From assembly GCA_032622095.1 (NCBI GenBank), contig CP136062.1, positions 142,930,351 to 142,994,350 on the forward strand: 64,000 bases of DNA, written 5' to 3'. The notes beneath the pieces were generated by a model. The model saw only the letters and a program-made list of their open reading frames with translations. It searched no databases and had not been told where the DNA came from. Made by a program: the position numbers and the translations under genes. Below, in pieces: positions 11,925 through 24,310 of this stretch (positions are counted from its first letter, which is position 1; each line of letters begins with the position of its first letter). Source of the DNA: Siphonodentalium dalli (lineage: Eukaryota > Mollusca > Scaphopoda > Gadilida > Siphonodentaliidae).

Positions 11925-12644
11925 CCAATACAAATTTCGTCTTCGTTTCTTCCATATTCTTAATATATGCCAGCAACCCCGTCATCGGAGTGTATGCATC
12001 AGTTAGCGGGCATAAAGGGGAACGCTGTCTTGATGCATCTACATGTAACTAGTATATAGTACTTGTTCGCAATTGTCACGTTCCGGGAATAACAATATAA
12101 TAAAACATACTTGAAGACTATGTATGCTTTCGTTAAACATATTTGATGCCTCCGAAGTTTTCGAATCAGAAAGAAACAAGGTCATGTTTTCAATATCGTG
12201 TAGCAATAAGGGGCGTTCCTATTTATATTGTTCCTGATTTGTGGAAAATAATGATCATGTTGGTCAATTGAAGACTGAATTTCTGTGTATAAAATTACTG
12301 TTCATTGTATATCAGTATCGCATGTTTTCACCGACTAACGTGAATAATATCCCCGGAAAGTGACAAAAACTGGTAATTACTATTAAATTTGAGGCAGGAA
12401 AGTTATTTGCCACTTTCAATCAAATGTGCGGATCTTTGAACTGTCGGGAAAGTATATTTCTGGAGGCCCCATATGCACATGTACATACAGCTTATTTTCA
12501 CCACCCAACAACATTACTTATTCCTTTGTGATATGTGTATTTCGATCGACCATGCATGTTTCAACTGACAACTTATGAAAAATTACCTTCGACGCATAAA
12601 CGTCACGTACCAGCCAGATTACTGGAGCCAGTGATCGAAAATAG

Positions 12645-12819
12645 AGTAATGCCCTAATTAATCGACTCCTTTAACCACAGCAGAATTATGGGTAACTTTT
12701 CAGGATTTAGTCGGAAATATGGCTTGTTGCCATTCATCGGAAAGCTCTCGGGACTAAATCCTGAAAAGTTACCCATAATTCTGCTGTGGTTAAAGGAGTC
12801 GATTAATTAGGGCATTACT
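12645..12819. repeat. Perfect inverted repeat, 68-bp arms, 39-nt spacer
   Basis: Positions 12645-12712 and 12752-12819 are exact reverse complements as far as I can read. The structure starts exactly where similarity to copy B stops (both copies read GATCGAAAATAG just before). It could be a small foldback element or a repair product at the edge of the duplication. Confidence 0.85.
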
Positions 12820-13975
12820 GTAGCACCAGTTTATGTTTATACACTGATATATTATAATAGGATTGTCATGACATCAATTTAGCTTTTTATAAGCTGCAAA
12901 TTCTCGGTGAATCTTTAGGCCTCATGTTTTGCTGCCGTCTAATCTCGATTAATCTTCATGCATCAATTTTACACAGTAATTTCTCATACCGTGTGTTTAA
13001 CGACCTACGTGTTGATGTCAACGGTGAGAAATTACTATGTAAATATTGATGCATAAAGATTAATCAAGAATAGATACAGATAGATACTAATATACAGACT
13101 ATATATATGTTATTTATTTATCGAAACATCAATGGACGTTTGGTTCAGATTTGAAATATATACATGCTGGTGTTACATGTATCTCTCATAATAGTCGTAT
13201 GTTTTGTTATAAAAAAAATATGAGTCTATCAGATTTGCCCTATAGTCATTATATTATATTATATATTTATGTAAATTTTTTTCCACCCTCACGTTAATCA
13301 GTTTCTCATACATGGAAATATAAAGGCTATATTCCACGGAACTTATATACATTCATTCATTTAAGCACTATAGGTATTGTTGAGATTCAAAGGGAGATCT
13401 CTCATACCTCCGAATTGAACTGACAAATATTTCCAAAATCTAAATTAAATCAAAGTGCATATGAATTCTTATGATTTCACAAAATCAGACGCTAATACTG
13501 TGATCTAGTTAGCTCACTGGTTTATTAGTTCAAATAGATTCACGTTGATGGAGAACGTGGATTTTCATTTGAAAACAGGAAGTGTTGTTTATAATGAAGT
13601 ATCCGAAATTGATTTAATACTATATTCTTTTGCTAATAAACAGACACTTGCACTAGACGCGTGCTCCAACTTTTCTATGTATTCATAAATCTGAGGATCT
13701 TAAATTAAATGTAGCTTAAAGATCAATTTTCTGAAGAAAACAAATCCTATGACCATCAATATTGAAATGAGGCATATATGCGCTACCCTAACCTGGAGAC
13801 TACATGGTGATGCACATTCGTAAAATACAGTGTCTTCTCTGTCGAAATTTCTTCTCTGATCGATGTGATAGTTGTCAGAATATGACATGGCATTCACAAA
13901 CGATGTCCCTTATAAGTGATGACGATGATGTCATTCAGTGTTATAATTCTCCCGCTTCGTGTCTTTTCTGGGCGT
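12820..13975. other. Non-coding stretch with an imperfect hairpin
   Basis: An AT-rich interval without a supported gene. It contains an imperfect inverted repeat (about 12951-12993 with 13022-13066, around CAGTAATTTCTCA). ORFs near 13700-13970 overlap the following TIR element and have no family support. Confidence 0.5.
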
Positions 13976-14455
13976 GTGCATATGTGACCCGCCATATCAA
14001 ATCCAGTCGTAAGTCGGGATTTTTTTACCCTGTGCCAATGCATTCTCTTATATATGCGAGTCGACCATAGGTCGCCTCGCATATATAAGAGAATGCATTG
14101 GCCTAACAATTTTTTACAATTTTAATACTTTTTTCTTGTATTCTTTAACAATTTTATAATTTCACCCATACAAAGCCCCAGACAAACATGAGCAGACGAC
14201 ACTCTTCTATATGCTTCTATATATGTGTGGGGCTCCCTGCAGGGTAATGTATATTTTTTATTTTATGTCCTAAATATTGTAAGAAACATTTATTTTTAAA
14301 AAATGATAAAAAATTGTTAGGCCAATGCATTCTCTTATATATACGAGGCGACCTATGGTCGACTCGCATATATAAGAGAATGCATTGGCACAGGGTAAAA
14401 AAAATCCCGACTTACGACTGGATTTGATATGGCGGGTCACATATGTGCATGAGTT
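13975..14455. mobile_element. MITE with outer TIRs enclosing two 69-bp palindromes
   Basis: The outer inverted repeats of about 55 bp read GTGACCCGCCATATCAAATC, then CAGTCGTAAGTCGGGATTTTT at the left and the complement at the right. Inside are the CCCTGTGCC...GGCACAGGG palindrome pair (14034-14102 and 14321-14389). The spacer is longer than at 10 kb and 39 kb because it carries an extra segment near 14160-14245. The outer TIRs differ from the piggyBac-like MITEs, so the palindrome module sits in at least two element families. Confidence 0.75.
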
Positions 14456-14639
14456 CTAACACGTACACATCAATTGTGAAGCCTATTTACAAGGAAGGCG
14501 AATGACATGATCCTTATAACTAAACGACATTTGCTTTAATTGGTTGTGTTCGCAAGTTGTTCAATAAGTTATTAATACGAGATTAGTTACTTTCCTGAAG
14601 AGTAATAATATAACAAGCGATAATCAATATGGGTTCATA

Positions 14640-16330
14640 AAACATAGAAGTACTATATATCGACAGCGCATTTATACTTAAAACTATAACAAACAACTAT
14701 CGAAAGAATGGCAAACCATTATATGCGGTTTTTGTGGATTTTCGGAAGGCTTTCGATTCAGTTGATAAATCTATACTATTTGATAGCATATCCGGGTTGA
14801 CGGAAAGATTTTGAAAAAATTAAACTCCATGTATGAATCAAGTTCTTATTCTACGCGAACCCGAGATGGCCTTGGTCCCCAGAAATTATCAACCGTTGGT
14901 GTTAGACAGGGCTATATAATTTCGCCGACACTCCTTTAGATATTCATTGATGATATTGAGAAGGGATTTGACAATCTCTGTGCACCTGTAAAAGTGGGAC
15001 AAACCCCATTAAGTCATCTTCAGGTGACTTCGTTATGCTTTCTGATTCCCCGGAAGGCATGCAACGTTGCTTAGTTATGATAGCTTCTTGTACGCATAGC
15101 AATGAATTATCAGTTAACTTATCTAAGACCAAGTGCATGATTTTCCGAAAAAGACCTACTAAAAAAGAACCGAAAGTTCATATGGGAAATGTAATAGGGC
15201 AAAATGCAAAGGATTCCACATACCTCGGTGTTAAGTTGACCGCGAATGGGAAATATCTGAAAGCACAGACGGAAGTAAATAATATATAAGGGAACCAAAC
15301 CACTACATGCTCTTATATCTTCGCTTCGGAAACATGAAATATTTTCAATCGAGATATGGTGTAAATGGTTTGGTAAGCTCATCAAACCAATTACACTGTA
15401 TGATTGCGAAATTGGACGTCTGATATCAATATGAACAAAATTGACCCAATACCATCCGAAATAACTCATTTGACGTTTTGTAAATCTGCACTGGGCATAA
15501 ACAAGAAATATTCTAGCCATGCATCCAGAACAGAGCTTGGCAGATTTCCACTGGTAAATGATGCCGATAATCAATACTTTGAGATATATGAAAAGGGTTG
15601 CATAGGGGAAAGAGGTGCATTACTTTATAAAGTAGCCCAGATATGTAATGGCTATATGATCTCACAATCTTGGTCAAAGGAAATGGAAGTACCCACTATG
15701 AATGCGGCCTTGGAATCAAATATTTCGTTAATAAACTAAACGAAATAAGGAGTGATATAGCGAACGAACATATCTCAAACTTCAGTTTTTATATTTTTGA
15801 CGACAATAAGAAACAATGCATCGATAAACTTAGAACGTATCGACTGTTTACAGATAAGTATACGTTGGAGCCTTATTTAATTCGTGTGGAGAACTTTGAA
15901 ATGAGACCGACGTTTAGCAAACTCAGAGTAAGAAACCACAAATTCAGACAAAAATTGAAACGGAAGAACACTTTATGATGAAAATCCATTATATAACAAA
16001 TCACGAGATACATTCTTTGACGAAATATAAACAATAATTGCTGCTTACGGTGTTCTGAACCATGAGCAGAAGTTTCTTTTTCATAATGAAAAATGAGCAA
16101 CTTGATATTTGTAAAGTAGACTGTACCATGGTCCGGTGTTATTTCAAGGAGCGATAGGAAAATTCGAATGATTAACTCGGAATAAGATATCCTATATATA
16201 TTATTATTATTCGCATTAATTTTCATTCATATTGTATAATTTTATCATATAATTGTGTAATGTATGTATATTGTATATTGCGCATGCCCCGTGTGGGTGT
16301 ATTATGTCATTAAACTTATCAATCTATAAA
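14640..16330 (+). pseudogene. LINE retrotransposon fragment: reverse transcriptase to 3' end
   Basis: A 5'-truncated, frameshifted copy of the same LINE family as 46640-50340. In order one can read VDFRKAFDSVDKSILFD (RT catalytic block A) near 14730, STVGVRQGYIISPTLL near 14890-14935, a degraded DD box near 15010-15040, LSVNLSKTKCMIFRKR near 15110-15150, STYLGVKLTANGKYLKAQTE near 15220-15270, and the connection region with SRTELGRFPLVND near 15530. Frameshifts and stops break the frame, so it is dead. The tail TTATGTCATTAAACTTATCA near 16295 resembles the 3' end of the other copy. Confidence 0.85.
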
Positions 16331-16684
16331 CAATAAAAAATAAACTTTTACTGACCCTATAAATTTACTTTCAACTCTCGAAGCTATTTTGATGTCAATG
16401 GAGACATTTAACCTGCATTATCCGGGGGGGACAGAAAACACTCCAGGATACAAGGTCTGGGTTGGTGGGTGCATGGGTCCTGAGCCCCGATGGAAGATTT
16501 TTCCAGTGCCATGTATTTTCCCCCAAATCCATGTTTAAAGATAAATTATGACAACTAAAATGATTTAAAACGGACATGGCTCATTCGAGCTTCCAATTTT
16601 TGTCTGTGTAATTTGGAAGGAGATATAAGATAGGTTGATAAAATACACGAAATATTGATATACTGGGTTCATTTGCTCTGAAAA

Positions 16685-17289
16685 TACTTGTCAATCAATC
16701 AATCAATCAGTTTATTGCAAAGCTATGATTGAACACAGAACATGCAAATATATATACATATATGTACACTAGCAGGAAACTATATATTGGCTATAATCTT
16801 ATACTCATGCCACAGTCATAATACCATATAATATTTATATATCTTAATCCCGCTGGGTGAAGGCACGCCCATTCCCATTTTGTCACCCACATCGAATAAT
16901 GCAGGGGGAACAGCAGTTATATTTACTCCCGGTCTCAACAAATGGGATGTGTTTTGAAATGGGGAGTTTTTGCCCAGGCGGTGGGGTCTTCAGTGTCTCA
17001 GAGTTTGGGTAGTTCCTTAAAGGCACACTTAAGATATAATGACAATCTCCGCAATATACTCATGTTTTCAATCGACAGAAGTCTATAAAACTTTTCTTCG
17101 CTGTGATATTTCCAGTAATATTCCGGGATATATTTGATTCGGATATCATTAAGGTGTGAACATGTAATTACAAAGTGGTATTCATCTCCTATTCCGTCAT
17201 TACATAATGTACAAACTCTGTCATTCCGTTTTGATTTTTTCCACCGTCCACTTTCAATTGGTAATCGATGATTTGATGTCCTAATCTTA
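16685..17289 (-). pseudogene. LINE 3' fragment with intact C-terminal zinc-binding domain
   Basis: Read on the minus strand from 17289, an open frame gives KIRTSNHRLPIESGRWKK, RNDRVCTLCNDGIGDEYHF, VITCSHLNDIRIKYIPEYYW and ends with KELPKL and a stop at 16998-17000. The C-x2-C...H-x4-C pattern is the usual C-terminal zinc-binding motif of CR1/L2-type LINE ORF2 proteins. A 3' UTR follows, ending in AATAAACTGATTGATTGATTG, a polyadenylation-like signal plus (TGAT)n tail near 16690. It is 5'-truncated and lacks RT. Confidence 0.85.
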
Positions 17290-17343
17290 ACAATGCATGG
17301 TCACAGCCATTTTCCAGCTGTTTTCAATTTATCACACAGAAAG

Positions 17344-17398
17344 AAACGCTCTTTATTTCTACCATATCAGGACTAGATTAACACGGAACGCTCTTTTC
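17344..17398 (+). repeat. Paired AAACGCTCTTTAT motif
   Basis: AAACGCTCTTTATT at 17344 is followed by ACCATATCAGGA and, 42 bp on, GGAACGCTCTTTT. This is one of five paired occurrences in the window with nearly the same 41-43 bp spacing. No host element recognised. Confidence 0.6.
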
Positions 17399-17524
17399 TG
17401 TTCTATGCCGTGCACATGGCTGTTGTTTGTTTTTGGACCAAACACCGTGTTTAAATTTGTATTTTTTATTACTTCAATGCGTCTTTCTGTGGCAAAGAAA
17501 TTTCGAGACCGGGACAAATTCTAA

Positions 17525-19770
17525 AGCGAATATTATTAGGTGTATTTTGGAGCGCAAACCGCCATGTGGCTTTAAATGTACAGGCTTATAAATTGGTCCA
17601 ATATAGAGTATTAATCAAGAGAGGAGGACTCATAATTGCAAATATTTGTCCAATAATTGTTCTTTTATAACAAAATATCATGGGGTGGGTCCCACTACTT
17701 ATGAGGAAAAGATTTAACTTAAAAATTAACAGATTTTCCATCGGTTATTACTATTATTATCAGGTTGTTTTTGACATTCAATTATCGCTGCGATGCTGAC
17801 GTCAGCTCATTTAATTCTGCATGTACTTTAAGTGGTATGAATGTTGAAAGATAAACATATTTCCTGTATTATTGTATGTTTCCATCATTGGGTAGATGTG
17901 ACCATGGATTACCAGTGTACCTACCGATATAATAAAAAGCTGAGTAATTGAACATAACATGCTAATTATTACAAAAAAGTATTCATCTTAACATTATACA
18001 TTGGGAATACCGTTTCTGCCACATGGGTTGTAATGCGCTCCACTGCCCATTTCCCCTCCAAAACCGCACTGCCCTTATGCATTGTCCCTATTATACGTGT
18101 CTGCTCTCTACGTCATGGTATTATAAGGTACATGTGTCTCATGTATACTACAATGCCGTAGAATAGGAACTTATATACTAGTAGTTGTTTGGGGGTGGCG
18201 GAGCAGCGAGCCCCTGTGATTCTACCATTTGCAATGAATACATGTATTGTATTGCATTCTTCAATTACTTGTTATCGGTTAATGGAACAGACTGCAGACG
18301 ATTGATTGGGCGACCATTTTTTAGTCATCTAGCCGGGGCTAATCAAAACAAGAGATAATACGGTGATATGCATATACACCATTGTCGCGTATATACTGGT
18401 GCGAGTAACCTGCGGGTATGGACGCTGAACCTTATTTGACAAGTTTAGTTAATGACTGTTTTGTGATTTTCTGAGATTTCTTGTGCTTTTCATTAAGCTC
18501 GATGCGTCATTGCACATGCACACCAACAAATGGTGATTGATAGCTCATTGTCTTACATTAAGAAATGACGTATGAGTGGCGACCATACCTATTACGTGGG
18601 TTAACAACCCGGGATAAACTGAGTTAGATAAAAGTAATCGAGGAATCAAAACACTAACAGTTTATTCTCCTACAAAGAATTTGGAAAACAGGATGGTTCG
18701 TATAGATAATATAGCTTTTTATTTTATCAGACTTAGATCTCTTAATTGTCCAAACACTATGTTTAGTGTGTCGTTAAATACTTCGTTTCGTGATTCTTAA
18801 TATCGAATTACCAACTTTCGCTGGTGCAAACACGGATAGAACACATACGGACATGGATTATTTGAACCAACGTATTATGTGTATACTTAATTTGGAAGGA
18901 GATATTATGATATATCGATAAATACCGGTCTACATGCTTTACATAATCTGACAAAATTACTGAAATCATATAAATGCTTCAGCTACTTTCGTTTTTTTTT
19001 TTCCGCACAGAGGTGATACACACGCTCTGATGAACACACTAAAACGCTCTTTATTGTTCAAAGCTACAGAAAATCGGATCCCGTTTCGTTCCCCTCAAAA
19101 TTATATGGCTTGATCAAGTATTTCTCTTGAATTTAACGTTAGAATAAAAGTATTCGTTTATTATTTTTCGTTTGCTTTGCGACTGCGTTCGTCTAAGTTA
19201 TATACAGCCCATTATGGTTTGAATCCTGAAATTATACTCGCGTTGTTACATCCGATCACGATCTGGCGATCAAAACAGGACGTATCAGCGTGAAATATTT
19301 TTGTACATGCTTTAAATACCGTAGAATGTTTTGTAAGGTTTGCTGTTTTTTTTCCCCAACTTGATATAATAAAGAGCGTTTCGTGTTGATGTCGTCCAGA
19401 TGTGGTTAGATAAAGAGCGATTGTCTCACTTCTATGCGAAAAAAACCCATGAAAAACAACAGGAAATGATATCGGAAAGTTTTCTAGTAGCGTATTAAGC
19501 CTCAGTATTTCATGTAATTTAGGAGCATATAAAGCTTCAGTATTTCATGTAATTTGCTTCAAATGAGCCGTGTCTGTTTGATAACTTTGACTAAAAAATT
19601 ATATTATGAAATCATTGAACTGTTAATTTATGTGCAAGTTAAGTAACACGATGAAAACTTATTTGCTCATGTATCTTTATCGCGAGAATTTTAAGTTTAA
19701 CCGCTAACAATTTGACACTATAATTTGTTTCACTTTATACCTTGAGGCTTGACTGTTAGAAAAAGTACCG
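17525..19770. other. Non-coding stretch between LINE remnants and copy B
   Basis: I see no gene or clear element here apart from the CGCTCTTTAT motif sites (single at 19042, pair at 19367-19420) and a short direct repeat of CAGTATTTCATGTAATTT near 19503-19552. Confidence 0.5.
19367..19421 (-). repeat. Paired AAACGCTCTTTAT motif (reverse orientation)
   Basis: AATAAAGAGCGTTTCGTGTT at 19367 and ATAAAGAGCGA 43 bp downstream, with a GTCGTCCAGATGTGG spacer that resembles the spacer at 42800 in the same orientation. Confidence 0.6.
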
Positions 19771-20863
19771 TGAAACCAACCAAAATATATTGAATTCGCC
19801 CTCCACATCTTTGGTACATTATTCTAATTTAATTCAGTCAACTCTGGTCGTCTAAAACTCTAAATGTATAAACTACAGGTTGGTGTATTTGATGGAACGT
19901 ATTTTGTTTTCTTTCTTATAATTTGTCGTAAATCAATTTCAATTCTTTAATCTCAATAAACCATTAAACATGGTATCTGAGATATACAAATTTAAATACA
20001 AATACATGACAAAAGCACATTTAACAGGTACATAATTATATAATAGTATATGTAATATTAATATATTCATTGAAGGCACATCCACCCAAAACTTATGTTA
20101 TGAAACCTTTTGGTGCGAATGAGACTCTTCCATATTCGTTTGTACTGTGAATATCGCAACGTTGATATGAGATCATTGAAAATAATAACAAAAATAGAAA
20201 AACATGGATTAAAAAGATAAAGACCAAATCAGAGTCGATGTGCCCGTTACTATATACAGACTATCTATATATTTATTTGATACACTCGTGTCATTCACAC
20301 AGTAATACTGTCATAGCGACATGATACATAAATGTATAAATGGTGACTTGAGACGATGGGGCGCATGAGCTACAGAAACTAGTTTGAATTTGAGAAAAAT
20401 AAATATATCGTATGGACAAAGTCTGGTATGTTTTAATCATCCTATCTGTAAATCCGGAGTCCGTATATTCTATTCCGGCGATACTCAACCAAAAATGGTT
20501 GGATCGAATTATGTATAGGGTGTAATTTTTACGTTAAATAAACGGAAGAATTGCTATGTCGTTCCGGTCAATAGACTCAAAACGTTCGAAGGCGTTGGCG
20601 ATCAAAATGGCAGAAGAGGAAAAGGCCTCTTTTTGTCAGCCCGAAGTGGCCACTACAGTAACTTTCAACAAGTGTGCCCGAGGCATGTAACATTTACTCA
20701 TGCATAATTATGTCGACCTATTGTGATAATCGGAACGCGACAATGGTGACAATTGCTATGCGTAATGCAGGGCTTTAAATATAGGTACATGTACACATGC
20801 ATGTGCATATTCGATGTTCTACTCACTTCGGTTCCTGATATTCTTGTATTTTGTTTTTTTCAG

Positions 20864-20951
20864 TATTTCTGGCAACAAGTGCGAGGGTACTTCGTGGTAT
20901 TGTTGGTTGTTCTCGTATCGGAAGCCATTGGAACACATCTTCCTGCAGTGG
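20864..20951 (+). CDS. Signal-peptide exon of small secreted-protein gene, copy B
   Basis: An 88-bp exon paralogous to 1090-1177, after TTTTTTTCAG and before GTGAGTGT. In phase 0 it reads YFWQQVRGYF, FVVLLVVLVS, then EAIGTHLPAV. The differences from copy A are few and conservative, and length, frame and splice sites are kept. The role is inferred as a secretion signal. The first coding exon is not identified. A conserved upstream block (20541-20690) contains an ATG at 20553 but is not clearly coding. Confidence 0.65.
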
Positions 20952-21829
20952 GTGAGTGTATGTCATAAAATAATAAAATGTCATAAAATAAAATATTCAT
21001 TTGAATAAGAGATACCATTCAACAGAACCTTCTGTCACTAGGAAGTAAATTTGTTTTTCAACCAAACACTTTTATGGTTTGAAAATCTTCAACTGGTTAT
21101 CATAATACCAGGTCTCAAATTTCGGCCAAAAGTATGCAAACGTTCGATTTTTTCTATATAAACCGAAACATTTCACATTAGATATTGGTTGGAAACTCAA
21201 ACTCAAACAAGTTGAACCTATATTCGGTGTGAAATTTCCAACTGTTGTTGATGTAGACATATATAATTCCCTGAGATATCTCTTAATAAATTATTTATAC
21301 ATAATTTTGAGGTTCGAACAAGCCATGTCCGTTTAAGCTGGCCTGCACCGACGAAATGGAATGTAAATTTCAACTGACTCGTGCCTGGTCATACTATCTC
21401 GTTCGTAGAAAATATATGAACGAACAAGTCGAATTCCAATGGCTTTCTTTTGTGAAAATGAAGTCAATCTTCACAACGATACGGGATTATGAGCATGTCA
21501 CTGCCGTGATTTAACTCAATCATGATTATGACATTTGCATCGATTCAAAGGGATTCTGAAGCGGCGTGCAGTTCATTTAAATGGAATTACTGGATATCAG
21601 ATGAGGCTAATGCAAAAATGTGCATCATATGTCATTTAATCGCCTTTGATCTCTTGGCAGCAAGAAATATTTTAATGGGTTGAAAAGCCATAAATTCAAT
21701 TATCGGCCTTAATGGACAAAAAAAACTGAATTTTGATGCTTAATCCTTGAATGGTGCCTGTAACTGCCATTACAATATTCCTAGATTGCATAACAATCTT
21801 CTTAATAATAGTGAGGTTTTGATCTGTTT

Positions 21830-22160
21830 CCTTTGCACCGAAGACGTCTGCAGAGACGTGTCCACCCCGGCTCCATCGGGGAGGGGTTAGGGTGTATCAC
21901 CCCCAACATTTGTCCAATTTTTCAATAGTTGGAAATGTCTTGTCTGACACAACATCAATAGGACGTGTTATACCAAAATGTTATTGGACTTGTTCTGATA
22001 GTTTTGAGACTCCGAATCGGTATTCAGTGTGGAATTCTTTGTTTTATGCGAAAATTACAATATGTGTTTTACTTTCGGCCATACGATTTGACTGATATTG
22101 TCAGTAGTTAAAACATTTCGTTGGGGGTGTTGGGAGAGTGTTAGGTTGGAAAGCTTGAGG
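21830..22160 (+). repeat. Dispersed 'TTTCAACAGTTGGAAAT' repeat, copy B member
   Basis: The copy B counterpart of 4600-4960, with a single GTTGGAAATGTC core and no hairpin. It starts with a CAGAGACGTG segment also seen at 27870 and, inverted, at 24280. Confidence 0.5.
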
Positions 22161-23726
22161 TATATGTACCCACATGAAAATTCCAAAAAATAGGATTTCC
22201 CCGAATTTGATATTCTAAGGGGTGTGTGCTGTTGTTTGTTTGATACTTTTATTCCAATAACCAATAATACATGGTAATACGGAACATGAATTAATACCAT
22301 AAAGTGGGTGCGGGAAAACAGCACGGCTATTCAAAATATTTCACGGACATTTAAAGATGTATTTAGGGCTCCAGACTTTCAGTTACCAGACGTGGAATAT
22401 AATTGAATGCACCACCGGTCAATAACATGTTCAACGCCTGCATATTATTTGACATTTAATCGATATCTGATTATCATATAATAGACAGATATGATGCCAC
22501 TTTCTTACAAAGATAAATGAGTAAATAAGTAAAATAAAATAATATTTGTTCTTGCCATTAACGGAAACAAAATTGTCTTTATCATTCATTGTGTTTATTA
22601 AGTGCCAATTCTTGTTCCAATTGTGTTATTTTATAAACTGGAGACTTAAATTTCTGGATCCCTTAATACATCTTTAACATGTAAATAACATACTGAACAT
22701 TTTAAGGATTCCAATCAACATTACCATAAATATCTCCTTATATAATAAAGGGTTGCTAGACACCATAGTCTTAGACTTACACATATTCATGTATCTCAAT
22801 TACGTTGGTACTCCATGATTACCCATTTAATTAATTTCATCTACTTTTGAAGCTTGTTCAACATGGATAGATGCATATAACATTCCATTGATATATCACA
22901 TGTGCTTGACTACGATATCCAGCAACAATAACACATACTTACCAATCAGTGTAGGGTAGATATTCCATACTATATAATCATTTTAAAAGGTTTGATCAAG
23001 ATGAATCTCAGTCACAGTATGCAGTTTTCGTGTATATATATATATAATTATATTGCAAGAATCGCCATTTCAGAATCCATTTACTATTTACATGATCTTT
23101 TGCTCAAATGAAGTGGATACATGCTACAATTACATTAAGCTAGCATGGCTACTTTTGTTGGGTAATGTCGCAGTTAACTGCGACACGGCTATCACTCAGC
23201 CCTTGGACCCCAATCAGGGTGTGTTAATGTGGGGGTGAGGGTTACATTATCAGTTTAAATGGGGCATATCTGGTTGGAACCCTTTAAGATGGACACCCAA
23301 ACGGAACACATCTAGACGTGTGTCTCTACTGGCTACAGTCGATAGACTGATTCACGTGATAACCAAACTCTGTTGGGACTTCAATTCGGAGTCAATGTGC
23401 ACAACAGATCTATTCAGTGCTATAGGCACCCATGCCTCACATATGTACGATGTTTTAGAGGGGCATCAATTAGTTTCTGTTTTGTTTACAATAAAAAAAA
23501 GTTACATCTTTTTGTTTATAAATAGGTCTAGATTATATACAGGGCCGTTCCGTGTGAACCAACCCGATTCGATATATGTAAATTTAATTATAGCTTCTGC
23601 CATTCTGGCCATTTTTCTTAAGCTAATTGGGGCGGAACATTGTGGAGGAAGTGAAAAGTAGCCAACGTGCATTTGCACGCTGCTAATCGCACATCTAAAT
23701 ATGTAATAAATAAGGCATGGTTTGGA

Positions 23727-23808
23727 GTTGACTACGCGGGTATAGTGCCAAGAGGCGAAGAGGAGTGAACTATACCCACCCCCTGGGTATTATACCTGCG
23801 TAGTCAAC
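23727..23808. repeat. Imperfect inverted repeat
   Basis: GTTGACTACGCGGGTATAGT at the left pairs with ...TATACCTGCGTAGTCAAC at the right around a purine-rich centre. Possibly a small MITE remnant. Confidence 0.6.
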
Positions 23809-24004
23809 GACGAAGACATGCTCTATATTTTATTTCACCGAGCAATTCGAACTTGTAGCATGCATACAACATAACCCTATCATACTAACAAGTGTCCACA
23901 TTGAATATGAAACTGCACACACCTTTCAACCATATCGAATATCCGAGTTTGTGAAATTACATTTGCAACCTACTCGCACTTGGATTAGAAATTTCGAACT
24001 GGTA

Positions 24005-24310
24005 TTTCAATCTATCAAACTGATATCAGCCCTATATATATATATATGGTTGCAAATTTCCCAACCGATAACCGAAAGTCGGCGAAAGTGGGAAAATGTT
24101 CGACTATTGGCCTAAAACAACGAATTTCATTCTATATATACTGGCTGTGATATCAAACTATCGTGGAAAATTCAACACAACTTTGGTTTCATATTCCCAG
24201 GTAATATTGTGCTAGGCATGAAACTTCCAACTATTGAACATATTGGCCAAAGTTTGGGTGGGTGAGACACACCCAACCCCACCACATGCCGACACGTCCC
24301 TCTGTGTATA
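24005..24310 (-). repeat. Dispersed 'GTTGGAAAT' repeat, reverse copy
   Basis: Read on the minus strand it gives CAGAGGGACGTGTCGGCATG, a GGGTGTGTCTCACCC segment, then CAATAGTTGGAAGTTTCATG. It matches the order seen at 27865-28260. Confidence 0.5.

Larger units (their letters stand above)
1..12645 (+). repeat. Segmental duplication, copy A
   Basis: Blocks along this stretch match 19770-27190 in the same order and orientation: 541-680 with 19821-19930; 757-1460 with 20541-21260; 4100-4960 with 21280-22160; 10020-10200 with 24490-24640; 10210-11060 with 26190-26700; 12460-12640 with 26725-27190. The matches cover both exons of a small gene and its introns. Copy A is longer because it holds insertions (1652-4016, 7287-9683, 10288-10666, 11269-11924) that copy B lacks. 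The left edge may lie outside the window. Alignment was by eye, so block limits are approximate. Confidence 0.85.
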
